The translations under genes were made by a program, and so were the position numbers. This document shows, piece after piece, positions 34,037-42,586 of a stretch of 64,000 nt of DNA. Origin of the DNA: JAOUEA01 sp963797635 (GTDB lineage: Bacteria; Actinomycetota; UBA4738; HRBIN12); the NCBI GenBank assembly GCA_963797635.1, contig CAWCPZ010000009.1, positions 124,001 to 188,000 on the forward strand. Reading direction: 5' to 3'. The notes below the pieces were generated by a model. The model was not told the origin of the DNA. It saw only the letters and a program-made list of their open reading frames with translations, and did no database searches. Each line of letters begins with the position of its first letter. Position 1 is the first letter of the stretch.

Positions 34037-35875
34037 CGCACGGACGCCCCGGCCGGCCACGAGCGTCGAGATCTCCTGTGGCTCCTCGCGCTGGTCGCGG
34101 TCCTGCTCGGGTTCTTCCTGTGGCCCACGTTCGCCTATCGCTGGCCGTTCGGCGTCGGGCCCGACGAACCCGTGTACCTCTGGTGGGCCCGCGTGGGCGC
34201 GGCCGAAGGCATCTCCTTGGTGGGAGCCCGGCCCGGTACCCCGGCGTTGATCCCGACGGTGGCCGGCGCCCTGCACATGGGGCTCGTCCCGGCGTTGGCA
34301 GGACTGCAGTACGCGTTGGGGGCAGCGATCGGGACCGCCACGATCGCGCTGGTGCGTGGGCGCTCGCACGGAGGACGGCCCGGGTGGCTGCTGGCGGGGT
34401 TGTTCGCCGGCATGTTCGGGGTGCACCTGGCGGGCGGCTACCTCGCGAACCTCGCCTACACGCTCCCCTTCATCGCGGCCGCCGCGGCCTTGGCGCGTCG
34501 CAGCCGTCGAGGCACGATCGGCGCAGGCCTGCTGCTGGGCGGCGGAGGACTCTCCCATCCCCAGTTCTTCCTCGTGGGCGCGTTCATCCTGATCGTGTCG
34601 GCCGCCATGGCCTGGATCCTCGAACCGGAGCACGGGTGGCGCTCGGACGCGGGCCGCGTGCTGGCCGCGCTCGGCGGCGGCGGCGTGGTCGTGGCCGCGG
34701 GTCTGCTGTCCATGGTGATCGGACCTCCGCAGCTGTCCGTCGACACGTCGAAGGACGGGTTCCTGCGCCGCGCCGGTCTCGCCGACGCGTTGCACGACAC
34801 CTACCAGTTCCGGTTCCGGGAGAACGTGCGCCGGTACGCCCCGTGGGTGACCTTGCCGCTGGCCGCCGTCGGCACGCTGCAGGTGCGCGGGTTCACGCGC
34901 CGGTTCCTGGTGGCCTGGCTCGCCTGCACGATCATCGGCGTGCCGTTGGGCATCGCGACGGGCTGGTTCCCACCCGAGCGGCTGATGACGTTCGGCTTCG
35001 CGCTGCCGATGCTGGCGGCGCTGGGGGTGACCTGGGTCTGGGAACGCACCGAACCGCGCCGCTGGCTCACCGTCGTGGCGACGGGGATCCTGGTGGCGCT
35101 GTTCGCCGTGCCCACGATCGATGCCCAGCGCGATCAGCAGACCTTCATGTCCCCCGAGGACCTGAGCTCGGGCGCCGAAGCGGGACGGATCGCCGCGACC
35201 CTGCCGCCCGGCACGCCGTTGGTGTTCGTGGTCGACGACCTGGATACGTCCGCGACGTTCCTGGCGACCCACGTGGCGAACATCGCACGGGCCACCGTCC
35301 CGCCGGACCGCGTGGGGGACGTGCACGTGTTCGTGGGGCGGGTGCCCGACTACTTCCTGGGGCGGCCCACCGTGAAGGGCGCCGAGGAATACGACGCCCT
35401 GTCGGCGATCACGCTGGCCGATCTGCCCCCAGGTCCGCGTGCCCTCTTCGTGGTGCACGAGTTCGATCGCGATCCGGCCGCCTTCGCCGACCCCCACCTG
35501 TACGCCTGGACCGATGGGGTGTGGAGCGACGTCCCGGCACCCCGGCCGTTGCCTTCGCTGCCCGGCGAGCTCCGCGCATCGGCGCCGTGGCCGATCGCGG
35601 GCGCGACCGTGGCGGTCCTGGCGTTGCTCTGGCTGATCGGAGCGGGTTGGGCGTCGTGGACGTTCGGTGATCCGGTCGCGGCCGCAGCCGCGGCGCCGGC
35701 GTTCGGCGTCGCCACCCTCACGATCGTGGCACTCGCCTTGGAGCGGATCGGGGTCCCCCTCACGGGGTCATGGGGTCCCACGATCGCCTGCGCCCTGGCG
35801 GGCCTCGGCGGGTATGGGCTCCGATTCCTCCAGGGGAAGGCGCGCGTGGATCCGTCGTCGCAGATCGACCAGTGA
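34037..35875 (+). CDS. Polytopic GT-C-like membrane protein (start unresolved)
   Basis: The frame is open from just after the lipoprotein TAG and encodes a first helix (LLWLLALVAVLLGFFLW) at 34073-34120, then FGVGPDEPVYLWWARVG, a luminal acidic motif typical of GT-C glycosyltransferases. There is no ATG, GTG or TTG upstream of GTG 34172, which would delete the first helix, so a one-base error probably hides the real start near 34032-34040. About ten helices follow, with GLSHPQFFLVGAFILI and a C-terminal extracytoplasmic domain (about 35140-35570). About 610 aa. A lipid-linked sugar transfer role is inferred. The 3' end overlaps the convergent mannosyltransferase-like gene by 108 bp. Confidence 0.65.
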   Translation, partial: RTDAPAGHERRDLLWLLALVAVLLGFFLWPTFAYRWPFGVGPDEPVYLWWARVGAAEGISLVGARPGTPALIPTVAGALHMGLVPALAGLQYALGAAIGTATIALVRGRSHGGRPGWLLAGLFAGMFGVHLAGGYLANLAYTLPFIAAAAALARRSRRGTIGAGLLLGGGGLSHPQFFLVGAFILIVSAAMAWILEPEHGWRSDAGRVLAALGGGGVVVAAGLLSMVIGPPQLSVDTSKDGFLRRAGLADALHDTYQFRFRENVRRYAPWVTLPLAAVGTLQVRGFTRRFLVAWLACTIIGVPLGIATGWFPPERLMTFGFALPMLAALGVTWVWERTEPRRWLTVVATGILVALFAVPTIDAQRDQQTFMSPEDLSSGAEAGRIAATLPPGTPLVFVVDDLDTSATFLATHVANIARATVPPDRVGDVHVFVGRVPDYFLGRPTVKGAEEYDALSAITLADLPPGPRALFVVHEFDRDPAAFADPHLYAWTDGVWSDVPAPRPLPSLPGELRASAPWPIAGATVAVLALLWLIGAGWASWTFGDPVAAAAAAPAFGVATLTIVALALERIGVPLTGSWGPTIACALAGLGGYGLRFLQGKARVDPSSQIDQ

Positions 35876-37327
35876 CCAGATCACCATCACGAACATCACC
35901 GGCGTGACCACCCAGTGCCCGAGCCACAGGTTCAGGTTGAACGCATCGGGATACCGCAGGGGTTCGGTCGACCATTGCGCCATCGCGAGGGCGGCGCCGG
36001 CCGTGATCACCGTGGCGCGGGGCGCGCGAGGCAGCAGCCACACGACCGGCAGGACCCACACCACGTACCACGGCAGCAGCACCGGCCCCAGCAGCATCAG
36101 GAACACCAGCGACCACCCGATCGCTGCGGTGAGCTCCTCGATCGCATCGCCCGCGGACGCTCGCGCCGCCACCGTCCTGGCCAGTTCGACGATGCTCACC
36201 ACCAGGGTGATGGCGAACCCGACGCGCGCGAGCCAACCCAGCGTGCCGAAGCTGAAGAAGTCGACGACCTTCTCGACGAACACCGACGGCGCGAGCCATC
36301 CGGTGTGGCCCGCGAGTTCGAGCATGCCGAGCGTCGGATCGTGGGTCTGGAGGTAGGGCAGACCGAACACCAGGCCGATCCCCACCGCCAGCCCGGCGTG
36401 TGAGGCGAACGCCCGCATGCGCTCACCCTTCGGCCGTCGCGCCACGCACCAGACGATCACCAGCACCAACGGCAGCACCGCCGTGGCCTTCACGAGCGCG
36501 CCCAGGGCGAGGACGGCCACCGCCCACATCTCCCGTCGCGACGTGAGCAGCGCCACCGCGCCGATGATCGACAGGGCGACGAGCACGTCGTTGTGACCGC
36601 TGCCCACCGCCAGGAACAGCACCACCGGGTTGAGTCCGTACGCGGCCGCGGCGAACGTGACGCGCCCGGGCCGCACCCGCTCGGCGGTCACCAGGATCAT
36701 CGCCAGCGTCGCCAGGCTCGCCAGCACCGTGAGCAGCCGGTAGGCGGTCACCTGCGAGGACGGCGAGGTGGTGACGCGGGCGATGCCGCCCGACAGCGAC
36801 GTGAACAGCGGGCCGTACACCGCGGGCGTGTCGACCCACTTCGGGCCCACCAGCGGCCACAGCGAATCCCCGGCGAACTCCACGGGGGTGTGGACGTAGG
36901 GGTTCTGGTGGTAGATGCCCACGATGCGGCCGTAGAAGGCGTAGGAGTAGACGTCGCGCGAGAACAGCAACGGCAACAGGAAGACGGCGACGTGATAGGC
37001 GACGGCCAGCACGGTCACGGTCCGCAACGAGATCGTGCCGCGGTAGGCCTCCCGCAGGACCATCAGGAACCCCACGACCGCCAGGATCGTGGAGGCCACC
37101 CCCGCCGCGATCAACCAGTTGCCCGTCAGCGCGTCGAACCCGATGAACTTCGCGAGCCACGTGAACGGACCCTGTGGTTGCGCTCCCTGCGGCAACACCG
37201 GCTGGAAGGGCGAGCCCGGCGTGGCGGCGAAGGTCGCACACACGACGAACCCGATGACCGAAACGATCACGGCCCGGGTCGCGGATGCGGTGGGGCGGCG
37301 GGGTTGCACGGTGGTTGAACGTACCAC
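35768..37327 (-). CDS. MptB/GT87-type polyprenol-phosphate mannosyltransferase-like protein
   Basis: 519 aa from GTG 37327, with a GGGGCGG site upstream; GTG 37309 is an alternative. About 12-13 helices. The catalytic-loop motif is LLFSRDVYSYAFYGRI, in which the Asp is invariant in MptB-like alpha-1,6-mannosyltransferases, followed by YHQNPYVHTP, AVYGPLFT and GLNPVVLFLAVGSGHND. It is a close paralog of the gene at 39087-40634 (same motifs in the same order). These enzymes extend lipomannan-type polymers on the outer membrane face using polyprenol-phosphate sugars. Its 3' end overlaps the convergent GT-C-like gene. Confidence 0.82.
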   Translation of the reverse strand: MVRSTTVQPRRPTASATRAVIVSVIGFVVCATFAATPGSPFQPVLPQGAQPQGPFTWLAKFIGFDALTGNWLIAAGVASTILAVVGFLMVLREAYRGTISLRTVTVLAVAYHVAVFLLPLLFSRDVYSYAFYGRIVGIYHQNPYVHTPVEFAGDSLWPLVGPKWVDTPAVYGPLFTSLSGGIARVTTSPSSQVTAYRLLTVLASLATLAMILVTAERVRPGRVTFAAAAYGLNPVVLFLAVGSGHNDVLVALSIIGAVALLTSRREMWAVAVLALGALVKATAVLPLVLVIVWCVARRPKGERMRAFASHAGLAVGIGLVFGLPYLQTHDPTLGMLELAGHTGWLAPSVFVEKVVDFFSFGTLGWLARVGFAITLVVSIVELARTVAARASAGDAIEELTAAIGWSLVFLMLLGPVLLPWYVVWVLPVVWLLPRAPRATVITAGAALAMAQWSTEPLRYPDAFNLNLWLGHWVVTPVMFVMVIWSLVDLRRRIHARLPLEESEPIPAEARQGAGDRGTP

Positions 37328-37407
37328 CGCGGGCCGCCCCGATGGGTGGCGCGCGTCGCGGCCCGACACCCCTTCTGGCCTGGGCGTTTTCGGGGCGTTT
37401 CCGGGCT

Positions 37408-38631
37408 TCAGGCGCGATCGCGCTTGGCCGGCCGAGGGCGTTCGAACCGGCCGAAGATCGCCACCAACCCCACGAGGATCAGCGCAGATACGGCGATCCA
37501 CAACGGGCGTTCCAGCCACCACCTCGGGGTGCTGTCGTGGTCGTGGCCGAACCCGAGCGGCCACAGCAACAGCACGGCCAGCAGGAACGCGGTCATGTGC
37601 CACAGGAACAGCGTCATGATCACGCTGTTGACCGCGATCGTCGCGGCCCAGACGCGGGTTCGCTGCAGCCATCGACCCAACGCCGGCCGCAGGAGCATCG
37701 CGGCCCCGATCGACCAGATCCCACCCAGCAGGAAGCACACCGTGGGCGGATAGGCGTTGGAAACCCGTTCGACATCGGTGCCCAGCAGGCTCTTGGGGTA
37801 GTGCCCGATCCCGGGGAACCAGTCGAAGCGTGCATCGCCCGCCCAGCGGAACACGTCGGGCGTGGTCAACACCACGAGACCGAACAGGCCGACCACGAGC
37901 ATCGACCAGAACACCGCCCGGGGCCAACGGAGCATCGAACCGTCACCGTAGAAGTGCCCCAGTTGGTGTGGCAGCAGCAGGACGAACGCCACGTTGGCCC
38001 ACCGCACCAGCGGTTGGTCGAAGCCGAACCCGATCACGTCGCAGGCCACCGCGCCCGCCACCATGACGGCGGGCACCCACAGGCCGAACCGCCGGTGGAG
38101 CGCGATCGTCCAGGGCGACAGCGCCACCACCGCCAGATAGACCGCCAAGAACCACAGCGGACCGAACGGCACCGTGGCTCCGGGCGGCAGGACGCCGCGA
38201 AGCAGCGTCGTCTCGCCCCACAGCGTCGGACCGGCCGGCGCCCCGGTGTCGGTGAGGTGCAGCACGACCAGGACCACGGCCCACACCGCGAAGAACACCA
38301 GCGAGGGCCGCAGCAACCGAGCGGCTCGCGATCGCACGAACGCCCCACCGGTTTCCCCGCGTTCGCGCATGGCGGTGTACGTGACGTAGTTCGAGAATCC
38401 GCCGACGAAGAAGAAGATCGGCATGACCTGCAGCAGCCAGGTGCCGGCCCACAGGTAGGACGTGACGCCGACGGCGCTGGTGGTCCGGATGATCCCGCCG
38501 TCCCACCAGATGATGCCGATGAACCAGTGGCCGAAGACGACGGCCAGGATGCTGATCCCGCGCAGGAAGTCGACGACTCGGTCACGCGTCGCGGGCGTCC
38601 GTTCGACGAGGTCGCTCAGGCTGGTGGCCAC
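37408..38631 (-). CDS. Acyltransferase 3 (OafA-like) integral membrane protein
   Basis: 407 aa from GTG 38631. The catalytic first-helix region reads DFLRGISILAVVFGHWFIG with the conserved His; further marks are MPIFFFVGGFSN, GPLWFLAVYLAVVALSP and the late FLWHMTAFLLAVLLLW. About ten helices. The family O-acylates membrane or cell-wall glycans with acetyl or succinyl groups. Placement between two MptB-like glycosyltransferases suggests decoration of the same surface polymer. The open frame extends upstream past 38631 into non-homologous sequence, hence the chosen start. Confidence 0.82.
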   Translation of the reverse strand: MATSLSDLVERTPATRDRVVDFLRGISILAVVFGHWFIGIIWWDGGIIRTTSAVGVTSYLWAGTWLLQVMPIFFFVGGFSNYVTYTAMRERGETGGAFVRSRAARLLRPSLVFFAVWAVVLVVLHLTDTGAPAGPTLWGETTLLRGVLPPGATVPFGPLWFLAVYLAVVALSPWTIALHRRFGLWVPAVMVAGAVACDVIGFGFDQPLVRWANVAFVLLLPHQLGHFYGDGSMLRWPRAVFWSMLVVGLFGLVVLTTPDVFRWAGDARFDWFPGIGHYPKSLLGTDVERVSNAYPPTVCFLLGGIWSIGAAMLLRPALGRWLQRTRVWAATIAVNSVIMTLFLWHMTAFLLAVLLLWPLGFGHDHDSTPRWWLERPLWIAVSALILVGLVAIFGRFERPRPAKRDRA

Positions 38632-38706
38632 TTCGGAGCATCGTGGCGCACCCCGGGGGTCGACTCCAGCATCGCGGGCGAGCCGCCCGGCTGCGATACT
38701 CCCCCC

Positions 38707-39090
38707 ATGGCGAACGGACCCTGGCCCGATGACGAGGTCGACACCGGCAGCGTGCGTGACCCCGGCGGCGCGACCGGAGGCGGCGGACCACCCGATCGAT
38801 TCGATGACGAGGCCGCCGACACCCCGGCCGGCTCGAGGGGCGTGTCGCTCGCCATCGCCGGGGTCTCGGTCACCTTCCACGTGCTGCTCGCGTGGCTGCT
38901 GGTGGGCGGGATCTACGTCTTCCTGACGATCTATGCGCTGGTGAAGGCCTTCGGCTCGGCCCCCGACGAACCCAACGCCACCGTGGTCGTGCTCGGCATC
39001 GTGGGAGTCGTGACCGGGCTGCTGCTGCTCTTCGCCGTGGCCGTCGGTCTGCTCGGACGGGCGGCCAACCCGAAGAAGCGCCGCCGCTAG
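38707..39090 (+). CDS. Hypothetical two-helix membrane protein
   Basis: 127 aa from ATG 38707. The first 45 residues are acidic and Gly/Pro-rich; two helices follow (FHVLLAWLLVGGIYVFLTIYA and VVVLGIVGVVTGLLLLFAVAV) and a basic end (NPKKRRR). No family recognised. It is flanked by two minus-strand glycan genes. Its TAG forms a CTAG palindrome shared with the stop of the convergent MptB-like gene. Confidence 0.6.
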   Translation: MANGPWPDDEVDTGSVRDPGGATGGGGPPDRFDDEAADTPAGSRGVSLAIAGVSVTFHVLLAWLLVGGIYVFLTIYALVKAFGSAPDEPNATVVVLGIVGVVTGLLLLFAVAVGLLGRAANPKKRRR

Positions 39091-40634
39091 GAAGCGTTCC
39101 CGACCGGGGTCTGCCGTTCCTGGGCGAGATCGCCGCCACGCCGCCAGCGAGCCACGAGGTCTCTCGCGGGTTCGAAGGCCAGCACCAGGACGATCGGCGC
39201 CAACACGTAGTTCGCCCATCGGGCCGTGAGCTGGAACGCGTCGGGGAACGTCACCGCATCGGCGGCGAACAGCGACGCCATCGCGAGGACCGAGACCACG
39301 AGCATCGTGCGGCGAGCCACGCGCGGCAGCGCCCATGCGACCGGCAACCCCCACGCCACGTACCACGGCAGCAGCACCGGACCGAACAGCATCACCGCCA
39401 GGAACCCCCAGCCCCACGATGCGCCGACGTCCTCGGGTTGCACCGGTGATCCGGACGATGCGCCACGTGCGACCCGCGCCGTCACGATCGCGATCACCAC
39501 GAGCGCGCCGATCAGGACGGCAGCGAACACGATCCGGGCGGCATCGCTCGCGAGATCCCCTGCCGAGGCCGAGACCGCGTCGCCGATGCGCTCGAACAGG
39601 ACGCGCACCACCCGCGCCGGTGCGAGCCAGCCCTCATGGTCGGCGAGCTGGGTCTGCCCCAGCGTGGGATCGCCTCCGCGCAGGAACGGCAACGCGGTGA
39701 GGATGGCCACACCGATCGCGGTGCCCAGGTGCAACGCGAGGGCGCGCCAGCGATCGGCGCCTCGCCGGCGCGCAACCACGACGACGATCCAGAGCACCAA
39801 GGCGACGCCGCACGTCGACTTGATCAGCGTGCCCAGCACGAGCGCCACCGTCGCCGCCAGTTCCCGGCGCGAGGCGACGAAGGCCATCGCCGCCGCGATC
39901 GAGAGCGCCACGAACGCATCGTTGTGCCCGCTTCCGGCCGTCTGGAACAGGACGGCGGGGTTGAGCGCGAACGCGGCGACGGCGAACGCGGCGACGCCGG
40001 GGCGCACGCGCAGGCAGGTGCGCGCGATCAGCGCCGCGGCGCCCAACACCGAGAGCACGGCCAACGCGCGGAACGCGGCGACCACGGCCGCGGGACCTTC
40101 GAACACACGGGTCAGCACCACCGAGAGCATCGTGAACACCGGCCCGTACACGGATGTGGTGCTTCGCCACTGACTCCCCACCAGCGGGAAGAACGGATCG
40201 GTGCTGACCTCGGCGGGCGTCACCACGTACGGGTTCGCGTGGTGGAACGCGGCGATCCGTCCGTACAGCGCGTAGCTGTACACGTCGCGGGAGTACAGCA
40301 GCGGCATCGCCAGGACCACGACGCACCCGATCACGGCGAGCACGAGCGTCGCCCGCAGGGAGAGTTCTCCGCGCCACGCCACCCGCGCCACGAGGCCGAA
40401 CCCCACCACGACGAGCGCGATCGCGAGGACGCTCGCCACCACCGCCGCAGGGTCGTCCGAAGCGATGCGCCCTCCGAACGCGGCGCGCATCAGTGCGGCG
40501 AGCGGACCGGCCCCGGCATCGCCGGCGGGCAGTGGCGGTTGGAGCGGCGAACCGGGCGCCGAGCCCACGAGGGCCATCGCCGCGACCCCCGCGAGCCAGG
40601 TCGCGACCGCCGCCCGTGCCGCCCGAGTTCCCAT
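39087..40634 (-). CDS. Second MptB/GT87-type mannosyltransferase-like protein
   Basis: 515 aa from ATG 40634; an upstream in-frame GTG is possible. Motifs parallel those of the paralog at 35768-37327: PLLYSRDVYSYALYGRIAAF, HHANPYVVTPAEV, SVYGPVFTMLSVVLTRV, ALNPAVLFQTAGSGHNDAFV, and LLPWYVAWGLPVAW. About 13 helices. Two copies within 5 kb with an acyltransferase between them suggest sequential elongation and modification of one surface glycan. It is likely transcribed independently of the acyltransferase, with a plus-strand gene in between. Confidence 0.82.
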   Translation of the reverse strand: MGTRAARAAVATWLAGVAAMALVGSAPGSPLQPPLPAGDAGAGPLAALMRAAFGGRIASDDPAAVVASVLAIALVVVGFGLVARVAWRGELSLRATLVLAVIGCVVVLAMPLLYSRDVYSYALYGRIAAFHHANPYVVTPAEVSTDPFFPLVGSQWRSTTSVYGPVFTMLSVVLTRVFEGPAAVVAAFRALAVLSVLGAAALIARTCLRVRPGVAAFAVAAFALNPAVLFQTAGSGHNDAFVALSIAAAMAFVASRRELAATVALVLGTLIKSTCGVALVLWIVVVVARRRGADRWRALALHLGTAIGVAILTALPFLRGGDPTLGQTQLADHEGWLAPARVVRVLFERIGDAVSASAGDLASDAARIVFAAVLIGALVVIAIVTARVARGASSGSPVQPEDVGASWGWGFLAVMLFGPVLLPWYVAWGLPVAWALPRVARRTMLVVSVLAMASLFAADAVTFPDAFQLTARWANYVLAPIVLVLAFEPARDLVARWRRGGDLAQERQTPVGNAS

Positions 40635-40733
40635 CTCGGCGACCGTAGCAGCAGGGTCTTTCGTCACGGCGCAAGGGACCCGGGCGAAGCCGCGGTCCGG
40701 ACGGCGCGTTCGGGACTCCAACCGGGCAGGTGA

Positions 40734-40769
40734 TACGTACGTAGCGCTCAAGAACTAGGTACGTACGTG
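40734..40769. promoter_or_regulatory. Paired TACGTACGT palindromes upstream of the His-rich protein gene
   Basis: TACGTACGTA (40734-40743) and TACGTACGTG (40760-40769) each contain the self-complementary ACGTACGT and start 26 bp apart, just before the ATG at 40784. Two helically phased copies of a rare palindrome in a short promoter look like a regulator-binding pair. In this GC-rich context such AT-balanced elements stand out. Confidence 0.55.
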
Positions 40770-40783
40770 CCGATACGGGCGGC

Positions 40784-41434
40784 ATGAAGGCTCCGAAGCG
40801 GCTGCTCGCGCTGGCGATCTCGCTGGTCATCCTCGCGCTCATCGCCACGATGAGCCTGGCGAGCACCCGATCGGTCACCCACGATGTGCCGGCTGGGGCC
40901 GACACGCTCATTTCGCCCGATGAGCCGGACGAGGGCGATTGCTCCTCGGACGCCTCGGCGTGCGTGGACCCCACCGACGAGGATGCGGACACGACGGGAG
41001 ACGAGGGCGAGGACACGGGAGAGACCCCGGATCCTGTGGCCGATCCCGACCGTGAGGCCGCTTGCACGACGGCTGCGGGCATCGAGCCCACCGACGGCAC
41101 GGACGACGCCGCCGACACGAAGCTCCACGGCGTGGACAACGCGATCGCGCATGTGCTCGCGAACTGCGTGAAGAACCCGCAGGCGCCCGGGCTGCTCAAC
41201 GCCCTGGAGCACCTCGCCGCGAACCAGGCCAAGCACGACGCGCACGAGGCCGAGAAGGCCGAACGGAAGGCCGCGCACGACGCGGCCAAGGCACAGAAGC
41301 ACGCCGGCGGACCGGGTCACGGCAAGGGACACGGTTCGAACGGCGAGCACGGGAACCCGCACGACGGCGTCCACGAGCACCCCCACGGGGACGCCGGGCA
41401 CGGGCACGGCGGGTCCCACGGCAACGGCCACTAG
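40784..41434 (+). CDS. Secreted protein with acidic middle and His/Gly-rich C-terminus
   Basis: 216 aa. The signal peptide is LLALAISLVILALIATMSLA. Residues 45-100 are strongly acidic (DEDADTTGDEGEDTGE). A helical middle (HGVDNAIAHVLANC; LLNALEHLAANQAKHDAHEAEK) is followed by a tail of about 50 residues rich in His and Gly (HGNPHDGVHEHPHGD), which should bind transition metals. I know no family for the whole. Exported metal chaperoning or buffering is a reasonable inference. Its promoter has the paired TACGTACGT sites, and a terminator hairpin follows. Confidence 0.65.
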   Translation: MKAPKRLLALAISLVILALIATMSLASTRSVTHDVPAGADTLISPDEPDEGDCSSDASACVDPTDEDADTTGDEGEDTGETPDPVADPDREAACTTAAGIEPTDGTDDAADTKLHGVDNAIAHVLANCVKNPQAPGLLNALEHLAANQAKHDAHEAEKAERKAAHDAAKAQKHAGGPGHGKGHGSNGEHGNPHDGVHEHPHGDAGHGHGGSHGNGH

Positions 41435-41449
41435 GCCGGGCAGGAGGAA

Positions 41450-41484
41450 CGGCGGCGGGCCCGTGCGGGCGTGGCCCGCCGCCG
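41450..41484. terminator. 12-bp hairpin terminator between convergent genes
   Basis: CGGCGGCGGGCC (41450-41461) pairs perfectly with GGCCCGCCGCCG (41473-41484) around an 11-nt loop. It fills most of the 54-bp gap between the His-rich protein and rlmN stops and can serve both strands. Confidence 0.75.
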
Positions 41485-41488
41485 GACC

Positions 41489-42553
41489 TCACACGGGGTG
41501 CAGCGTCAGTTCATCGTGATCGCGCCGGAGCTGACCGCACGCCGCATCGATCCTGCGGCCCCGCGTATCACGGACCGTGACGTTCACGCCTCCCGCGCGC
41601 AGGACCCGCACGAACCCCTCGATCCGCGCGGTCGAGCTCGGCTGTGAGGGCCATCCGGGCGTGGGGTTGAGCGGGATCAGGTTCACGTGCGCGCCCAGCC
41701 GGTGCGCGATGGGCGCGAGCTTGCCCGCCTGCTCATCGGCGTCGTTCACGTCGGCGATCATCGCCCACTCGATCGAGGGGCGACGGTGGGTCCGGTCGCG
41801 CCAGGCGGCCATGGCCGCTTCCAGTCGCGCCAGCGGGTAGAGGCGGTTCGGCGGCACCAGGTCGTCGCGGAGCTCGTCGTCGGCGGCGTGGAAGCTGACC
41901 GCCAGACCCACCTGCGGGTGGTCCTGACCGAGCCGCTTGATCCCCGGCACGAGGCCCACCGTCGAGACCGTGATGTGCCGGGCGCCCATCCGGATGCCCG
42001 CGGGGTCGGTGATCCGGTCGATCGAGCCGCGCACCGCTCGATAGTTCGCCATCGGTTCGCCCATCCCCATGAACACCACGTTGGAGAGGCGCTGCGGCGT
42101 GGTGTCGGGCAGCCGGGCCGCCTCGCGCCGCGCCCAGACCACCTGCGCGGCGATCTCGCCCTCGGTGAGGTTGCTCTCCAGCCCCATCTGGCCCGTGGCG
42201 CAGAAGCCGCACCCCATCGCGCACCCGGCCTGGGACGAGACGCACACCGTGACGCGGTCGCGGTAGCCCATGAGCACGACCTCGATGACATGGCCCTTGT
42301 CGCCGAGCTTCAGCAGTGCCTTGCGCGTCGCACCCTTGTCGGCGGCGCGTTCGTTCAGCAGTTCGACCTCGATCGGCAGTTCGGTGGCCAGCCGTTCGCG
42401 CAGGCTCGGCGCGACGTCGGTCATCTCCTCGTAGGTCGCGCCGCGCTTCCAGAGCTGGGCGTAGACCTGCTTGGCGCGGAACGCCGGTTCCCCCCACGCC
42501 GTGAGGCGAGCCGTGAGCTGATCGAGGGAGAGGTCGTAGACGTGCACGCTCAC
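41489..42553 (-). CDS. rlmN: RlmN: 23S rRNA A2503 C2-methyltransferase
   Basis: 354 aa from GTG 42553. The radical-SAM cluster motif CxxxCxxC is in QAGCAMGCGFCATGQMG; NVVFMGMGEPMANY and HITVSTVGLVPGI are standard RlmN segments, and AACGQL near the C-terminus carries the second catalytic cysteine. It methylates A2503 in 23S rRNA and A37 in some tRNAs. The frame is open much further upstream, but the family start at VHVYDLSLDQL fixes the N-terminus. Divergent from the DNA glycosylase gene with a 33-bp gap. Confidence 0.92.
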   Translation of the reverse strand: MSVHVYDLSLDQLTARLTAWGEPAFRAKQVYAQLWKRGATYEEMTDVAPSLRERLATELPIEVELLNERAADKGATRKALLKLGDKGHVIEVVLMGYRDRVTVCVSSQAGCAMGCGFCATGQMGLESNLTEGEIAAQVVWARREAARLPDTTPQRLSNVVFMGMGEPMANYRAVRGSIDRITDPAGIRMGARHITVSTVGLVPGIKRLGQDHPQVGLAVSFHAADDELRDDLVPPNRLYPLARLEAAMAAWRDRTHRRPSIEWAMIADVNDADEQAGKLAPIAHRLGAHVNLIPLNPTPGWPSQPSSTARIEGFVRVLRAGGVNVTVRDTRGRRIDAACGQLRRDHDELTLHPV

Positions 42554-42586
42554 GAGCCTACGCGGGCGGGCGCTAGGCTGGCCGCG

